8,493 bases of DNA, taken from positions 1-8,493 of the forward strand of contig CABQOK010000043.1 of assembly GCA_902465755.1 (NCBI GenBank), in the 5' to 3' direction. How positions within the stretch are numbered: the stretch's first letter is position 1; every line of letters starts with the position of its first letter. The translations under genes were made by a program, and so were the position numbers. The notes under the pieces are model-generated. The model saw only the letters and a program-made list of their open reading frames with translations. It searched no databases and was not told where the DNA came from. Positions 1 through 5,916 of the stretch are shown here, piece after piece. This DNA comes from an uncultured Anaerococcus sp. GTDB lineage: Bacteria > Bacillota > Clostridia > Tissierellales > Peptoniphilaceae.

Positions 1-378
1 ATAGAAAAATATGATGATAAATTCGACCACGAGATAGCCCAACTTGGTAAAAATGTATCAGGTGGACAAAAGCAAAGACTTGCTATAGCAAGGGCCATCT
101 ACAAGAACCCTGACATATATCTTTTCGATGACTCCTTCTCTGCCCTAGACTTTAAGACTGATCGTGATCTAAGACATAGACTAAAAGAAGCTTATCCGAA
201 AGCTACAATCCTGGTAGTTGCCCAAAGAGTTGGTTCAATTATGGATTCTGATCAGATAATAGTTCTTGATAATGGAAAAATAGTAGGTCTAGGTAAGCAC
301 AAGGACCTTCTTCAAACCTCTAGAGTCTACAGAGAAATAGCTAGTTCTCAACTTAGTAAGGAGGAGTTAGATGGCTAA
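1..378 (+). CDS. Half-size ABC exporter, C-terminal end of the ATP-binding domain (degenerate-site subunit; 5' truncated by window)
   Basis: Frame 1 is open from the first base to the TAA at 376-378, giving 125 residues of an ABC nucleotide-binding domain. The signature motif VSGGQKQR is at bases 55-78 and is canonical. Walker B reads IYLFDDSFSALD (115-150), so the usual catalytic Glu after the Walker B Asp is Asp (codon 130-132). The switch loop reads VVAQRV, with Gln (223-225) where His is normal. Asp plus Gln is the pattern of the degenerate subunit in heterodimeric exporters such as TM287/288 and BmrCD. It overlaps the next gene by 8 bases, which implies translational coupling and a 1:1 partner. 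Inferred role: with the downstream half-transporter, ATP-driven export of drugs or lipophilic compounds across the membrane; the substrate cannot be read from sequence. The membrane domain lies outside the window. Confidence 0.93.
   Translation: MEKYDDKFDHEIAQLGKNVSGGQKQRLAIARAIYKNPDIYLFDDSFSALDFKTDRDLRHRLKEAYPKATILVVAQRVGSIMDSDQIIVLDNGKIVGLGKHKDLLQTSRVYREIASSQLSKEELDG
357..364 (+). promoter_or_regulatory. Strong ribosome binding site for the second ABC subunit
   Basis: TAAGGAGG lies inside the last codons of the upstream ABC gene, 6 bases before the ATG at 371. It fixes the start of the downstream gene and supports coupled translation across the 8-base overlap. Confidence 0.85.
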
Positions 379-2164
379 AAAAGATTTTCAAAAACCCAAA
401 AATTTCAAGAAAACAATGAAAGAGATGATGGTCTATCTAAAGCCATATGTGCCTTTGATTATAATATCCCTTATAGCATCAATTGTAGCGACCATCCTAC
501 AGATTATAGGTCCTGACAAGCTTAAGCTCATCACAAACGAAATAAGTGCGGGACTTCCTCAAATGGTAGATGGCAAACCCATAGTTAAGGCGATAGATAT
601 GGAAGCAGTAAAAAGCATATCCCTAACTCTTTTAATCTTCTACCTTGCTTCTCTTATCCTAAACACAGTCCAATCCTTCATAATGGCGGATGTAACACAA
701 AAAATATCAAAAAGCTTTAGAGAAAAAATTTCCCAAAAGGTAAACAAACTTCCCTTTTCCTACTACGATACTACAAGCATCGGGGATATCCTATCGAGAG
801 TTACAAATGACGTCGATACCATAAGCCAAAGCCTAAACCAAGCTATAGGTAATCTCCTTACAAGCATAATTATGCTAATAGGTTCTCTAGTAATGATGAT
901 AATAAACTCCCCTACCTTAACCCTTACTACAATCCTAAGTTCCTTTATTGGATTTGTCTTGATGGCTGTAATTATGAAAAAGTCCCAAATTTACTTTAAG
1001 GACCAACAAAAAAATCTGGGAGCAATCAACGGACAGATCGAGGAGGTTTACACAGGCCATGAAGTAGTAAAGGCCTATAATGCCGGATCTAGGGTGATAG
1101 ATGAGTTTGAAGTAACTAACGAAAAGCTTTATACAAGTGCCTGGAAGAGTCAATTCCTATCAGGCCTTATGATGCCAATCATGCAATTTTCAGGAAATTT
1201 CTCCTATGTTTGTGTTTGTATAGTAGGAGGCGCCCTTGCCATAGAAGGTAAGATTTCCTTCGGTGTAATAGTTGCATTTATGATTTACGTAAGACTTTTC
1301 ACCCAACCTCTCTCCCAGATTGCCCAAGGTTTCAATACCCTACAAAGAGCTGCTGCAGCAGGAGAAAGAGTATTCGAATTCCTCAATGAAAAGGAAGAAG
1401 AAAAAGAGGAAAGTAAAATCTACCTTGATAAGGCCAAGGGCCAAGTCGAGTTTCAAAATGTTAAGTTCGGCTATAGAATTGATCAAACTATAATCAAAGA
1501 TTTCAGTGTCAAGGTAAATCCAGGAGAGAAAATCGCTATAGTTGGCCCTACTGGAGCTGGTAAGACTACCATAGTCAACCTCTTGATGAGATTCTACGAG
1601 ATAAACAGAGGAAGAATCCTCCTAGACGGAATCGACACGAAAGATATGACTAGAGTTAATCTCAGAGACCAATTCTGTATGGTACTCCAAGACTCCTGGG
1701 TCTTTGAAGGAAGCATCAAGGAAAATATTACCTTCGGCCAAGAAGATATCGAAGATAGTGAAGTCATAGAAGTATGTAAGAAAGTAAATCTCGACCACTT
1801 CATAAGAACCCTAGAAGATGGCTATGATACAATCCTTAACGACAAAAACACCCTATCTCAAGGCCAACTTCAGCTACTAACCATAGCCCGAGCCATGATA
1901 AGCAAGGCCCCTATACTAATACTAGACGAGGCGACAAGCTCTGTCGATACTAGGACAGAGATAATAGTCCAAGACGCCATGGACAAACTAGCCAAGGGAA
2001 GGACCTCCTTTGTCATAGCTCACAGGCTTTCAACAATAAAAAACGCCGACCTAATCCTCGTTATGAAAGACGGCGATATAATAGAAAAAGGAAAACACGA
2101 GGCCCTCCTCAGAAAAGGCGGCTTCTACGCTGACCTTTACCAAGCTCAGTTTGAAAGAGAATAA
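371..2164 (+). CDS. Half-size ABC exporter, catalytic-site subunit (BmrD/TM288-like multidrug exporter family)
   Basis: The protein has 597 residues, the normal length for an exporter half-transporter. Residues about 20-335 form the six-helix type I exporter membrane domain, with hydrophobic stretches near 27-46, 82-104, 160-205 and 265-310. The ATPase domain follows: Walker A GPTGAGKTT (392-400), Q-loop Q440, signature LSQGQ (495-499), Walker B ILILDE with catalytic E520, and switch H551 in IAHRLS. The signature carries Gln where LSGGQ has its first Gly, while the Walker B Glu and switch His are intact. The preceding subunit has the opposite defects, so the pair should build one weak and one active ATP site, as known for heterodimeric exporters. 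The start is fixed by the ribosome site at 357-364. A terminator follows 15 bases after the stop, ending the operon. Export of drugs, bile acids, peptides or lipids is possible; the substrate is unknown. Confidence 0.95.
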   Translation: MAKKDFQKPKNFKKTMKEMMVYLKPYVPLIIISLIASIVATILQIIGPDKLKLITNEISAGLPQMVDGKPIVKAIDMEAVKSISLTLLIFYLASLILNTVQSFIMADVTQKISKSFREKISQKVNKLPFSYYDTTSIGDILSRVTNDVDTISQSLNQAIGNLLTSIIMLIGSLVMMIINSPTLTLTTILSSFIGFVLMAVIMKKSQIYFKDQQKNLGAINGQIEEVYTGHEVVKAYNAGSRVIDEFEVTNEKLYTSAWKSQFLSGLMMPIMQFSGNFSYVCVCIVGGALAIEGKISFGVIVAFMIYVRLFTQPLSQIAQGFNTLQRAAAAGERVFEFLNEKEEEKEESKIYLDKAKGQVEFQNVKFGYRIDQTIIKDFSVKVNPGEKIAIVGPTGAGKTTIVNLLMRFYEINRGRILLDGIDTKDMTRVNLRDQFCMVLQDSWVFEGSIKENITFGQEDIEDSEVIEVCKKVNLDHFIRTLEDGYDTILNDKNTLSQGQLQLLTIARAMISKAPILILDEATSSVDTRTEIIVQDAMDKLAKGRTSFVIAHRLSTIKNADLILVMKDGDIIEKGKHEALLRKGGFYADLYQAQFERE

Positions 2165-2179
2165 AGCTTTCAAACAAAG

Positions 2180-2225
2180 AATCGTCCCCTCATTAGAAAA
2201 TCCTAATAACTAGGGACGATTTTTT
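2180..2225 (+). terminator. Rho-independent terminator of the ABC exporter operon
   Basis: AATCGTCCC (2180-2188) pairs perfectly with GGGACGATT (2213-2221). An inner ATTAG/CTAAT pair extends the hairpin, and the 3' arm runs into six T (2220-2225). It lies 15 bases after the exporter stop codon. The T run is only on the plus strand side, so it terminates rightward transcription. Confidence 0.9.
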
Positions 2226-2244
2226 ATCTAAAATCTTATCGTTT

Positions 2245-2427
2245 CTATTTTCTTAACTTATCTAAATATCCTTCCACATCTTAACAGGCGATCTTGCGCC
2301 TTGTTCTCGGATGTATTTTTTGAGTTTTAAATATTATATAAGACTTGAACTCCTCATTTCTTTTTAAGTCAACATCTATTTTAAAAATTTTTTGAAAATC
2401 TATATTATATTCTTTTACTTTTACGCA
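2245..2427 (-). pseudogene. Possible gene remnant in the A/T-rich spacer (unrecognised)
   Basis: On the minus strand, about 48 sense codons are open from 2427 to a TAA at 2281-2283. In the same frame the reading continues as DVEGYLDKLRK to a TAG at 2245-2247. The stretch before the TAA ends KIHPRTRRKIAC. The translation is rich in K, E, F, Y and R and looks protein-like, but there is no ATG, GTG or TTG start with a ribosome site, and another in-frame stop lies at 2428-2430. I do not recognise a family. A/T-rich DNA yields such runs by chance fairly often, so this is a weak call. The rest of the spacer up to 2498 shows only a small A/U hairpin (2454-2473, loop CTTT) behind the acetyltransferase gene, without a T tract. 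Confidence 0.25.
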
Positions 2428-2498
2428 TTATATCTTAAAACACAGATATAGTTACTATTACCTTTGTAATAATAATGATACAAGACTTAAAACTAATC

Positions 2499-2906
2499 CT
2501 ATTTCATAAAAGCTACAGTCTTATATTTGCTAACCTTTGTAAACCCGTTCTTCTCATAGAACCTTATCGATCTGTCAGTGTCGTCTGTTAGTAAAATAAT
2601 TTGTCGAATATCCTTATACTCATCAAGAATTATTTTTAAAAACTGACTTCCAATTCCTTTTTTCTGATATGAATTTAAAACTAAAATATCTTGAATATAA
2701 ATAATAGTACAGCTATCACCAACAACTCTTGCTAATCCTACTAGTAAATCTTCGTCCCAAGCTGTCCAGATCTTCAAAGAATTTTTCAAGGCATTTTCTA
2801 ACTGTTTTGGATCGCTTGTATATGCATTCCATAAAACATCATTATATAAATTTAGAATACTATCTAAGTTTGGTATTACATTTTCTTTAATTACAATATT
2901 TTTCAT
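2499..2906 (-). CDS. GNAT-family N-acetyltransferase
   Basis: The protein is a small cytoplasmic acetyltransferase of 135 residues, a usual length for a single-domain GNAT enzyme. Members move the acetyl group of acetyl-CoA to an amine; the acceptor here cannot be told. Motif A is clear: a hydrophobic strand IQDILVL (71-77) then Q81-K-K-G-I-G (81-86), the Q/RxxGxG/A loop that grips the CoA pyrophosphate. A later FYEKNGF (116-122) is the typical motif B end with the conserved Tyr. The ATG at 2906 is chosen because GGGGAGG stands 6 bases before it; an upstream in-frame TTG at 2921 would run through that ribosome site. It lies 75 bases behind the cation transporter gene on the same strand and may be co-transcribed with it. 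No clear terminator was seen after the stop. Confidence 0.88.
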   Translation of the reverse strand: MKNIVIKENVIPNLDSILNLYNDVLWNAYTSDPKQLENALKNSLKIWTAWDEDLLVGLARVVGDSCTIIYIQDILVLNSYQKKGIGSQFLKIILDEYKDIRQIILLTDDTDRSIRFYEKNGFTKVSKYKTVAFMK

Positions 2907-2912
2907 TTTGTT

Positions 2913-2919
2913 CCTCCCC
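2913..2919 (-). promoter_or_regulatory. Ribosome binding site deciding the acetyltransferase start
   Basis: The minus strand reads GGGGAGG, then AACAAA, then ATG at 2906. The strong match and 6-base spacing support this ATG over the in-frame TTG at 2921, which overlaps the site itself. Confidence 0.8.
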
Positions 2920-2934
2920 AAATTTTTATAGTTA

Positions 2935-2976
2935 TTATTTTTGAAGAAGGTTTCTTAACCTATTGTTCATTTTCAT
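2935..2976 (-). CDS. Possible 13-codon small ORF between the cation transporter and the acetyltransferase
   Basis: On the minus strand an ATG at 2976 opens MKMNNRLRNLLQK followed by TAA (2935-2937). The sequence TAGGAG (2984-2979) contains the TAG stop of the cation transporter gene and serves as a possible ribosome site, with 8 bases between it and the second ATG at 2970. It is basic and could form a short amphipathic helix. It may be a real micropeptide, a coupling device to pass ribosomes toward the acetyltransferase, the stub of a lost gene, or chance. Nothing identifies a family. Confidence 0.22.
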   Translation of the reverse strand: MKMNNRLRNLLQK

Positions 2977-2981
2977 AGCTC

Positions 2982-4130
2982 CTATCTTATCCATACATCT
3001 GTTGGTAAGGCTTCTATGTTATAGTCTGGGAAGTGATTTTTTAAATCGCCTACTACTTTTTCTAAAACTATTAGCCTATCTTTTGCATCTAAGCTTATTG
3101 TAAGATCAAATCTTATTTCCTTATCGACCTGGTCTACATACAAGCCATGAATTCCCTCGATATTTTGGTGGGATAAGATTATTTCTTTTATCTCTTCTTT
3201 GATTGTTTTAATGTGCTTGTTTTGAGCATTTATTGGATAAACACCTACCGCAGTGAGTATTATTTGATGTTTATAGTAAACTTCAAGTTGTATATCTCTG
3301 ATTACCTCGTCTAACTGTTCAGCCGTAAAAGATTCTGGCATACCTATATCAATAGATCCATTCCAATCATTAGGTCCGTAATTGCTTAGGACTAGGGCGC
3401 TTGCTTCCTCTACATCAGGGAAATTCTCTACTGTTTTTATCACTTCTTGTTCAAGTTCTGGGTCAACCGTCTCTCCTAATATTTGTGATATGGTTTTGCT
3501 CAGCATATCTATTGCAGATTTTATAATGATTATTGATATGATTGCTCCAAGATATGCTTCTAGAGAAATATCAAACATTACATACAAGCCTGCGGATATT
3601 AGGATTGATAAGGATACGATTGAGTCAAGCCTAGAATCTTCACCTGAATTGATAAGAGAGTCTGATTTTACCTCTCCGCCAACCTTTAAGAAGTAACGAG
3701 CTATAGCTAATTTTACCAAGACAGATAGACTAACTATTATAATACTTAAGAGGCTATATGATGGCTCTACTGGGTCAAATATTTTTTTGCCTGCCTCTAC
3801 CAGGGATGTTATACCTACATATAAGATAATTACCGAAATAACCATAGCCGAAAGGTATTCTATCCTCCCATAGCCAAAGGGATGTTTATCGTCCGCTTCT
3901 TTGCCGGCAAGCTTAGTTCCGACAATGGTTATAACAGAGCTTAATGCATCTGATAAATTATTTACTGCATCAACCAAAATAGCTATGGAGTTTGATTTCA
4001 TTCCAATAAATACTTTAAATATTGCAAGTAGGGCATTTCCAATTATGCCAAACATGCTGGTCTTTATAATTTTATTTTCTCGATCCTTTTCTAATTCCTC
4101 TAGTTTCTTAAAATCTTTAAATCTCTTCAA
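2982..4130 (-). CDS. Cation diffusion facilitator with manganese-type metal motifs (MntE-like exporter)
   Basis: This 382-residue membrane antiporter of the CDF family probably exports a divalent metal in exchange for protons. The membrane domain spans about 22-210. Helix 2 carries VDAVNNLSDALSS with N57xxxD61; the loop DDKHPFGYGRIEY (80-92) is the family hallmark; helix 5 carries GEDSRLDSI with D165xxxD169. Zinc CDFs usually have H or D in helix 2 and HxxxD in helix 5; NxxxD plus DxxxD is the pattern of bacterial manganese exporters such as pneumococcal MntE, so Mn(II) is the inferred substrate. The cytoplasmic tail is long (about 215-382, against roughly 90 residues in YiiP-type proteins) and looks like two related ferredoxin-like domains. 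The TTG start at 4130 is preceded by an in-frame TAA and by a weak AAAGGA 11 bases upstream; the next Met is residue 26, already at helix 1, so TTG is preferred. Confidence 0.9.
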   Translation of the reverse strand: MKRFKDFKKLEELEKDRENKIIKTSMFGIIGNALLAIFKVFIGMKSNSIAILVDAVNNLSDALSSVITIVGTKLAGKEADDKHPFGYGRIEYLSAMVISVIILYVGITSLVEAGKKIFDPVEPSYSLLSIIIVSLSVLVKLAIARYFLKVGGEVKSDSLINSGEDSRLDSIVSLSILISAGLYVMFDISLEAYLGAIISIIIIKSAIDMLSKTISQILGETVDPELEQEVIKTVENFPDVEEASALVLSNYGPNDWNGSIDIGMPESFTAEQLDEVIRDIQLEVYYKHQIILTAVGVYPINAQNKHIKTIKEEIKEIILSHQNIEGIHGLYVDQVDKEIRFDLTISLDAKDRLIVLEKVVGDLKNHFPDYNIEALPTDVWIR

Positions 4131-4197
4131 TTTATATTAATTCCTTTATTTCATGATTATAGTGACAAACGAACAAATGGCTTTCTTTTTAATATCA

Positions 4198-4314
4198 TTA
4201 ATACCATTCCTTATAGAATAAGTCGAATTCTTGTGAGTAAATCTCTCCACTAATATATAACACTTTTGATATAGCTTCTAATTATGTGACCTGTAAGCCA
4301 ACTTCTTCTATCAA
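4198..4314 (-). pseudogene. Possible decayed coding stretch upstream of the cation transporter (unrecognised)
   Basis: In one minus-strand frame the spacer reads LIEEVGLQVT, a TAA (4282-4284), then LEAISKVLYISGEIYSQEF and DLFYKEWY, ending in adjacent TAA and TGA stops (4200-4195). The composition is protein-like, with aromatic and acidic residues, but there is no start with a ribosome site and a further in-frame TAA lies at 4315-4317. It may be a remnant, or an untranslated leader of the cation transporter that happens to be open. No family is recognised. The remaining 67 bases to the transporter start hold an isolated TATAAT (minus strand, 4161-4156) without a good -35. Confidence 0.2.
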
Positions 4315-4322
4315 TTATAACA
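4314..4322 (-). promoter_or_regulatory. Candidate extended -10 promoter element for the cation transporter
   Basis: The minus strand reads TGTTATAAT just downstream of the glycosyltransferase terminator. TG-n-TATAAT is the extended -10 form, which can work without a good -35; none is visible at 16-18 bases. If used, the transporter mRNA would have a leader of about 175 bases. I looked for the core of the yybP-ykoY manganese riboswitch in this leader and did not see it. Confidence 0.28.
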
Positions 4323-4335
4323 TTTTGGGGCATAG

Positions 4336-4373
4336 AAAAATAGGAAAAAGGCCTTGTTTGCCTTATCCCTATT
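4336..4373 (-). terminator. Rho-independent terminator of the glycosyltransferase gene
   Basis: On the minus strand AATAGG (4373-4368) pairs with CCTATT (4344-4339), and an inner AAGGC pairs with GCCTT around a short A-rich loop, with a 3-base imperfect stretch between. The 3' arm runs into five T (4340-4336). It begins 6 bases after the stop codon, so the glycosyltransferase is transcribed separately from the cation transporter. Confidence 0.85.
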
Positions 4374-4379
4374 ATTTCT

Positions 4380-5201
4380 CTAAGACAGATATCTTCTCGT
4401 AAGACTCATATAGTGCTTGTAAAGGCTAGTGAATTTATTCCTGTGGTTTTTCTTCCAAGGCTTATCCCTGCCGCAGAAGTGAAAAACTACGGTATTATCC
4501 ATAAGCCAAGCCAGGTCAGCTTGTTTTTTACTACGAAGCAGATAAGAAGAGTAGTTTCTTGCATCGTAATTATAAATCAAATCATCAAGTGGATAGATCC
4601 TATGCCCATACATAGCGTTTAGGATATCTTGGTCTGGGAGGAGAAGATTCATGTAATTTTCCTCAACAAAGGAGAAAATCTCGCTTGGGATAATCTCCTC
4701 TCTCGCCCTTTTGAGATTAATTAGAAGCAGACCTGAATTGTAATAGTCAGTGTCAGTTCCTAGGCGAATCCTATTGACATTGTTGGCCATATCGGTCTTC
4801 CCAGTATGGCTTGCTGCAGCAAAAATATAAGCTGAGATATCAGTTCTAAGAAGCTCGTCCAAGGAATTTACAACTAGCATATCAGGATCGAGATATAAAA
4901 TCTTTCCCAAATCTTCCGGCAAAAATTCACCCGCAAGAAGCCTATAATACATCTCCTTTGGATAGCGGTCAGTAACTTTCGCAGCAGAGAAAAGATCATC
5001 GGTCGCCCTTATTGGATAAAGAGTGTAGGAGAACTTCTTTAAGTCTTCCCCTAAATCTTTAAGCTTATCCTCTGATATTCTAGAGTGGATAAGATAGACA
5101 TCAAACTTCCTTCCTGGATTATTTATGTAAATAGAAGTCATAAGGACTTTCATCTGTGGTATATAATTTTCATCTAATGTAAGCAATAAAGCATCAGCCA
5201 T
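4380..5201 (-). CDS. Family 8 glycosyltransferase (LgtC/GspA-like)
   Basis: This 273-residue cytoplasmic or membrane-associated enzyme transfers a sugar, typically glucose or galactose, from a nucleotide sugar with retention of configuration. Family 8 landmarks are in order: LLLTLDENYIPQMKVLMTSI (5-24) as the N-terminal nucleotide-binding fold, KILYLDPDMLV (100-110) with the metal-binding DPD at 105-107, YNSGLLLINL (154-163), PDQDILNA (189-196), and HFCGRDKPW (241-249), the family's HxxGxxKPW motif. The length is close to the roughly 270-320 residues of this family. ATG at 5201 is chosen because AAAGGA stands 5 bases before it; the in-frame TTG at 5228 has no such site. No sugar-pathway partner is adjacent and a terminator follows at once, so it looks monocistronic. 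The acceptor, such as a wall teichoic acid, glycolipid or protein, cannot be read from the sequence. Confidence 0.92.
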   Translation of the reverse strand: MADALLLTLDENYIPQMKVLMTSIYINNPGRKFDVYLIHSRISEDKLKDLGEDLKKFSYTLYPIRATDDLFSAAKVTDRYPKEMYYRLLAGEFLPEDLGKILYLDPDMLVVNSLDELLRTDISAYIFAAASHTGKTDMANNVNRIRLGTDTDYYNSGLLLINLKRAREEIIPSEIFSFVEENYMNLLLPDQDILNAMYGHRIYPLDDLIYNYDARNYSSYLLRSKKQADLAWLMDNTVVFHFCGRDKPWKKNHRNKFTSLYKHYMSLTRRYLS

Positions 5202-5258
5202 AATTTTCCTTTCTATTATAAAAGTCAATGTATATATAATTAATTTATACCCAAAATC

Positions 5259-5300
5259 AGCTTGTGAGCTTGTGAAATATGTGAGAGGAATTCATTTCCT
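5259..5300. promoter_or_regulatory. Tandem octamer and palindrome upstream of the glycosyltransferase
   Basis: AGCTTGTG occurs twice head to tail (5259-5274). Next to it AGGAATTCATTTCCT (5286-5300) is an inverted repeat with 5-base arms. Both lie 58-100 bases before the glycosyltransferase start, where an operator could sit. No clear -35/-10 pair anchors them, so a regulatory role is only a possibility. Confidence 0.2.
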
Positions 5301-5364
5301 GACATCTAACAAATTAATGGAGCAAGTCAAGAGATAAGGGTGGGCTGAGATGTCTCGACTACGC

Positions 5365-5468
5365 TCGACGGTAGTTTGCGGATTCGACTTCGTCTCATAC
5401 ACGCAAAGCCTCGATTAAGGGCTGCCATCAATTCACTTACGTTCATTGTGGCCAGAACCATTAGAGAT
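5365..5468 (+). repeat. Repeat E, copy 1 (forward)
   Basis: This ~104-base unit aligns with the reverse complement of 5784-5888. Shared exact blocks are AAGCCTCGATTAAGG (5406-5420) and CCATTAGAGAT (5458-5468), with matches such as TTGCGG and CATCA between and before them. TTTGCG (5375-5380) and CGCAAA (5402-5407) can form a stem inside it. It is bracketed by two near-identical words, GAGATAAGGGTGGG (5331-5344) and GAGATAAGGGGTGGG (5464-5478). Confidence 0.7.
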
Positions 5469-5540
5469 AAGGGGTGGGGTTATAGGACTCAGAGAGGTCT
5501 TGGGAAGACTCAAACATTAATAATATCGTAAAATAATTTC

Positions 5541-5716
5541 CTATACATTGAGAATAAAACCAAAGAGCAATTCCGCCATCTCTAACGAATGTGAGAGATC
5601 TACAGGCTATGATGACATTTAAATTATAAAGATTAACTAATTTATGAAAATACATAGATGACAGAAACTCAAGCCAAAGGCGTCCCGAAGTTCTGTAGAC
5701 CTCTCGTCGCTTCCCC
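5541..5716 (+). repeat. Repeat R, copy A (uninterrupted)
   Basis: This unit of about 175 bases has a diverged direct copy at 5748-6046. Its first 45 bases match 5748-5791, and bases 5588-5716 match 5917-6046 with about 16 mismatches counted by eye over 129 positions. Long identical blocks include GAAAATACATAGAT and CTGTAGACCTCTCGTCGCTT. Mismatches are scattered and show no triplet pattern, so it does not look like conserved coding sequence. Confidence 0.8.
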
Positions 5717-5735
5717 GTGGAAGCTCTGTCGAGGT
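5699..5735. other. Hairpin at the end of repeat R copy A
   Basis: GCTTCC (5709-5714) and GGAAGC (5719-5724) form a perfect 6-base-pair stem with loop CCGT. ACCTC (5699-5703) and GAGGT (5731-5735) can close it below an internal loop. There is no T run after either arm, so it is not an intrinsic terminator. It resembles the stem of a REP-like palindromic unit. Repeat R copy B keeps only the left part. Confidence 0.5.
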
Positions 5736-5747
5736 GGCGCGGTTCAC

Positions 5748-5791
5748 CTATACTTTGAGAATAAACCAAACAACACTTCCGCCATCTCTAA
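5748..5791 (+). repeat. Repeat R, copy B, left part
   Basis: The sequence from CTATAC through TTCCGCCATCTCTAA matches 5541-5585 with a few substitutions and one missing A. At ATCTCTAA the match to copy A stops, and about 125 bases of repeat E material follow before copy B resumes at 5917. Confidence 0.7.
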
Positions 5792-5888
5792 TGGAGTTGT
5801 CACAGTGAGTTTAACGAACTGATGAAACTCCTTAATCGAGGCTTAGCGAGGTGAAGGTCTTTGACCTGAGCCCGCAAGCTAGCGTCGA
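5784..5888 (-). repeat. Repeat E, copy 2 (inverted, inside repeat R copy B)
   Basis: The reverse complement aligns with 5365-5468; the 15-base core is CCTTAATCGAGGCTT at 5830-5844 on the plus strand and the end block is ATCTCTAATGG (5784-5794). It holds small stems: GAGTTT/AAACTC (5807-5812 and 5825-5830), and AGGTC-TTT-GACCT near 5855-5867. It sits where repeat R copy A has no extra sequence, so it appears to be an insertion, or the part that copy A lost. Confidence 0.7.
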
Positions 5889-5916
5889 AAGCAAGCCCGT
5901 CCGGCTATGAGAGGAC

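Noticed and set aside
935..1153. Minus-strand open frames of about 70 codons within the ABC gene (also 1594-1803).
   Set aside because: They lie opposite strongly conserved transporter sequence and have no ribosome site or family resemblance; they are antisense shadows.
3382..4140. Plus-strand open frames opposite the cation transporter gene (3382-3696 and 3901-4140).
   Set aside because: They are shadows of a gene with full family motifs on the other strand; their translations are Ser/Ile-rich antisense-type sequence.
4131..4314. A yybP-ykoY manganese riboswitch before the CDF gene.
   Set aside because: The conserved loop words of that riboswitch class were not seen, and the leader lacks a paired terminator or sequestering hairpin.
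5226..5228. TTG at 5228 as the glycosyltransferase start (9 residues longer).
   Set aside because: No ribosome site precedes it, while AAAGGA stands 5 bases before the ATG at 5201, and family 8 enzymes normally begin close to the first beta strand.
5461..5769. A 102-codon minus-strand open frame in the repeat island.
   Set aside because: It is made of repeat R and its flanks: the peptide pieces YSQSIG and YSQCIG come from the two DNA copies. It lacks a good ribosome site, and the repeat copies differ without any codon pattern. The corresponding frame in copy B is not maintained.
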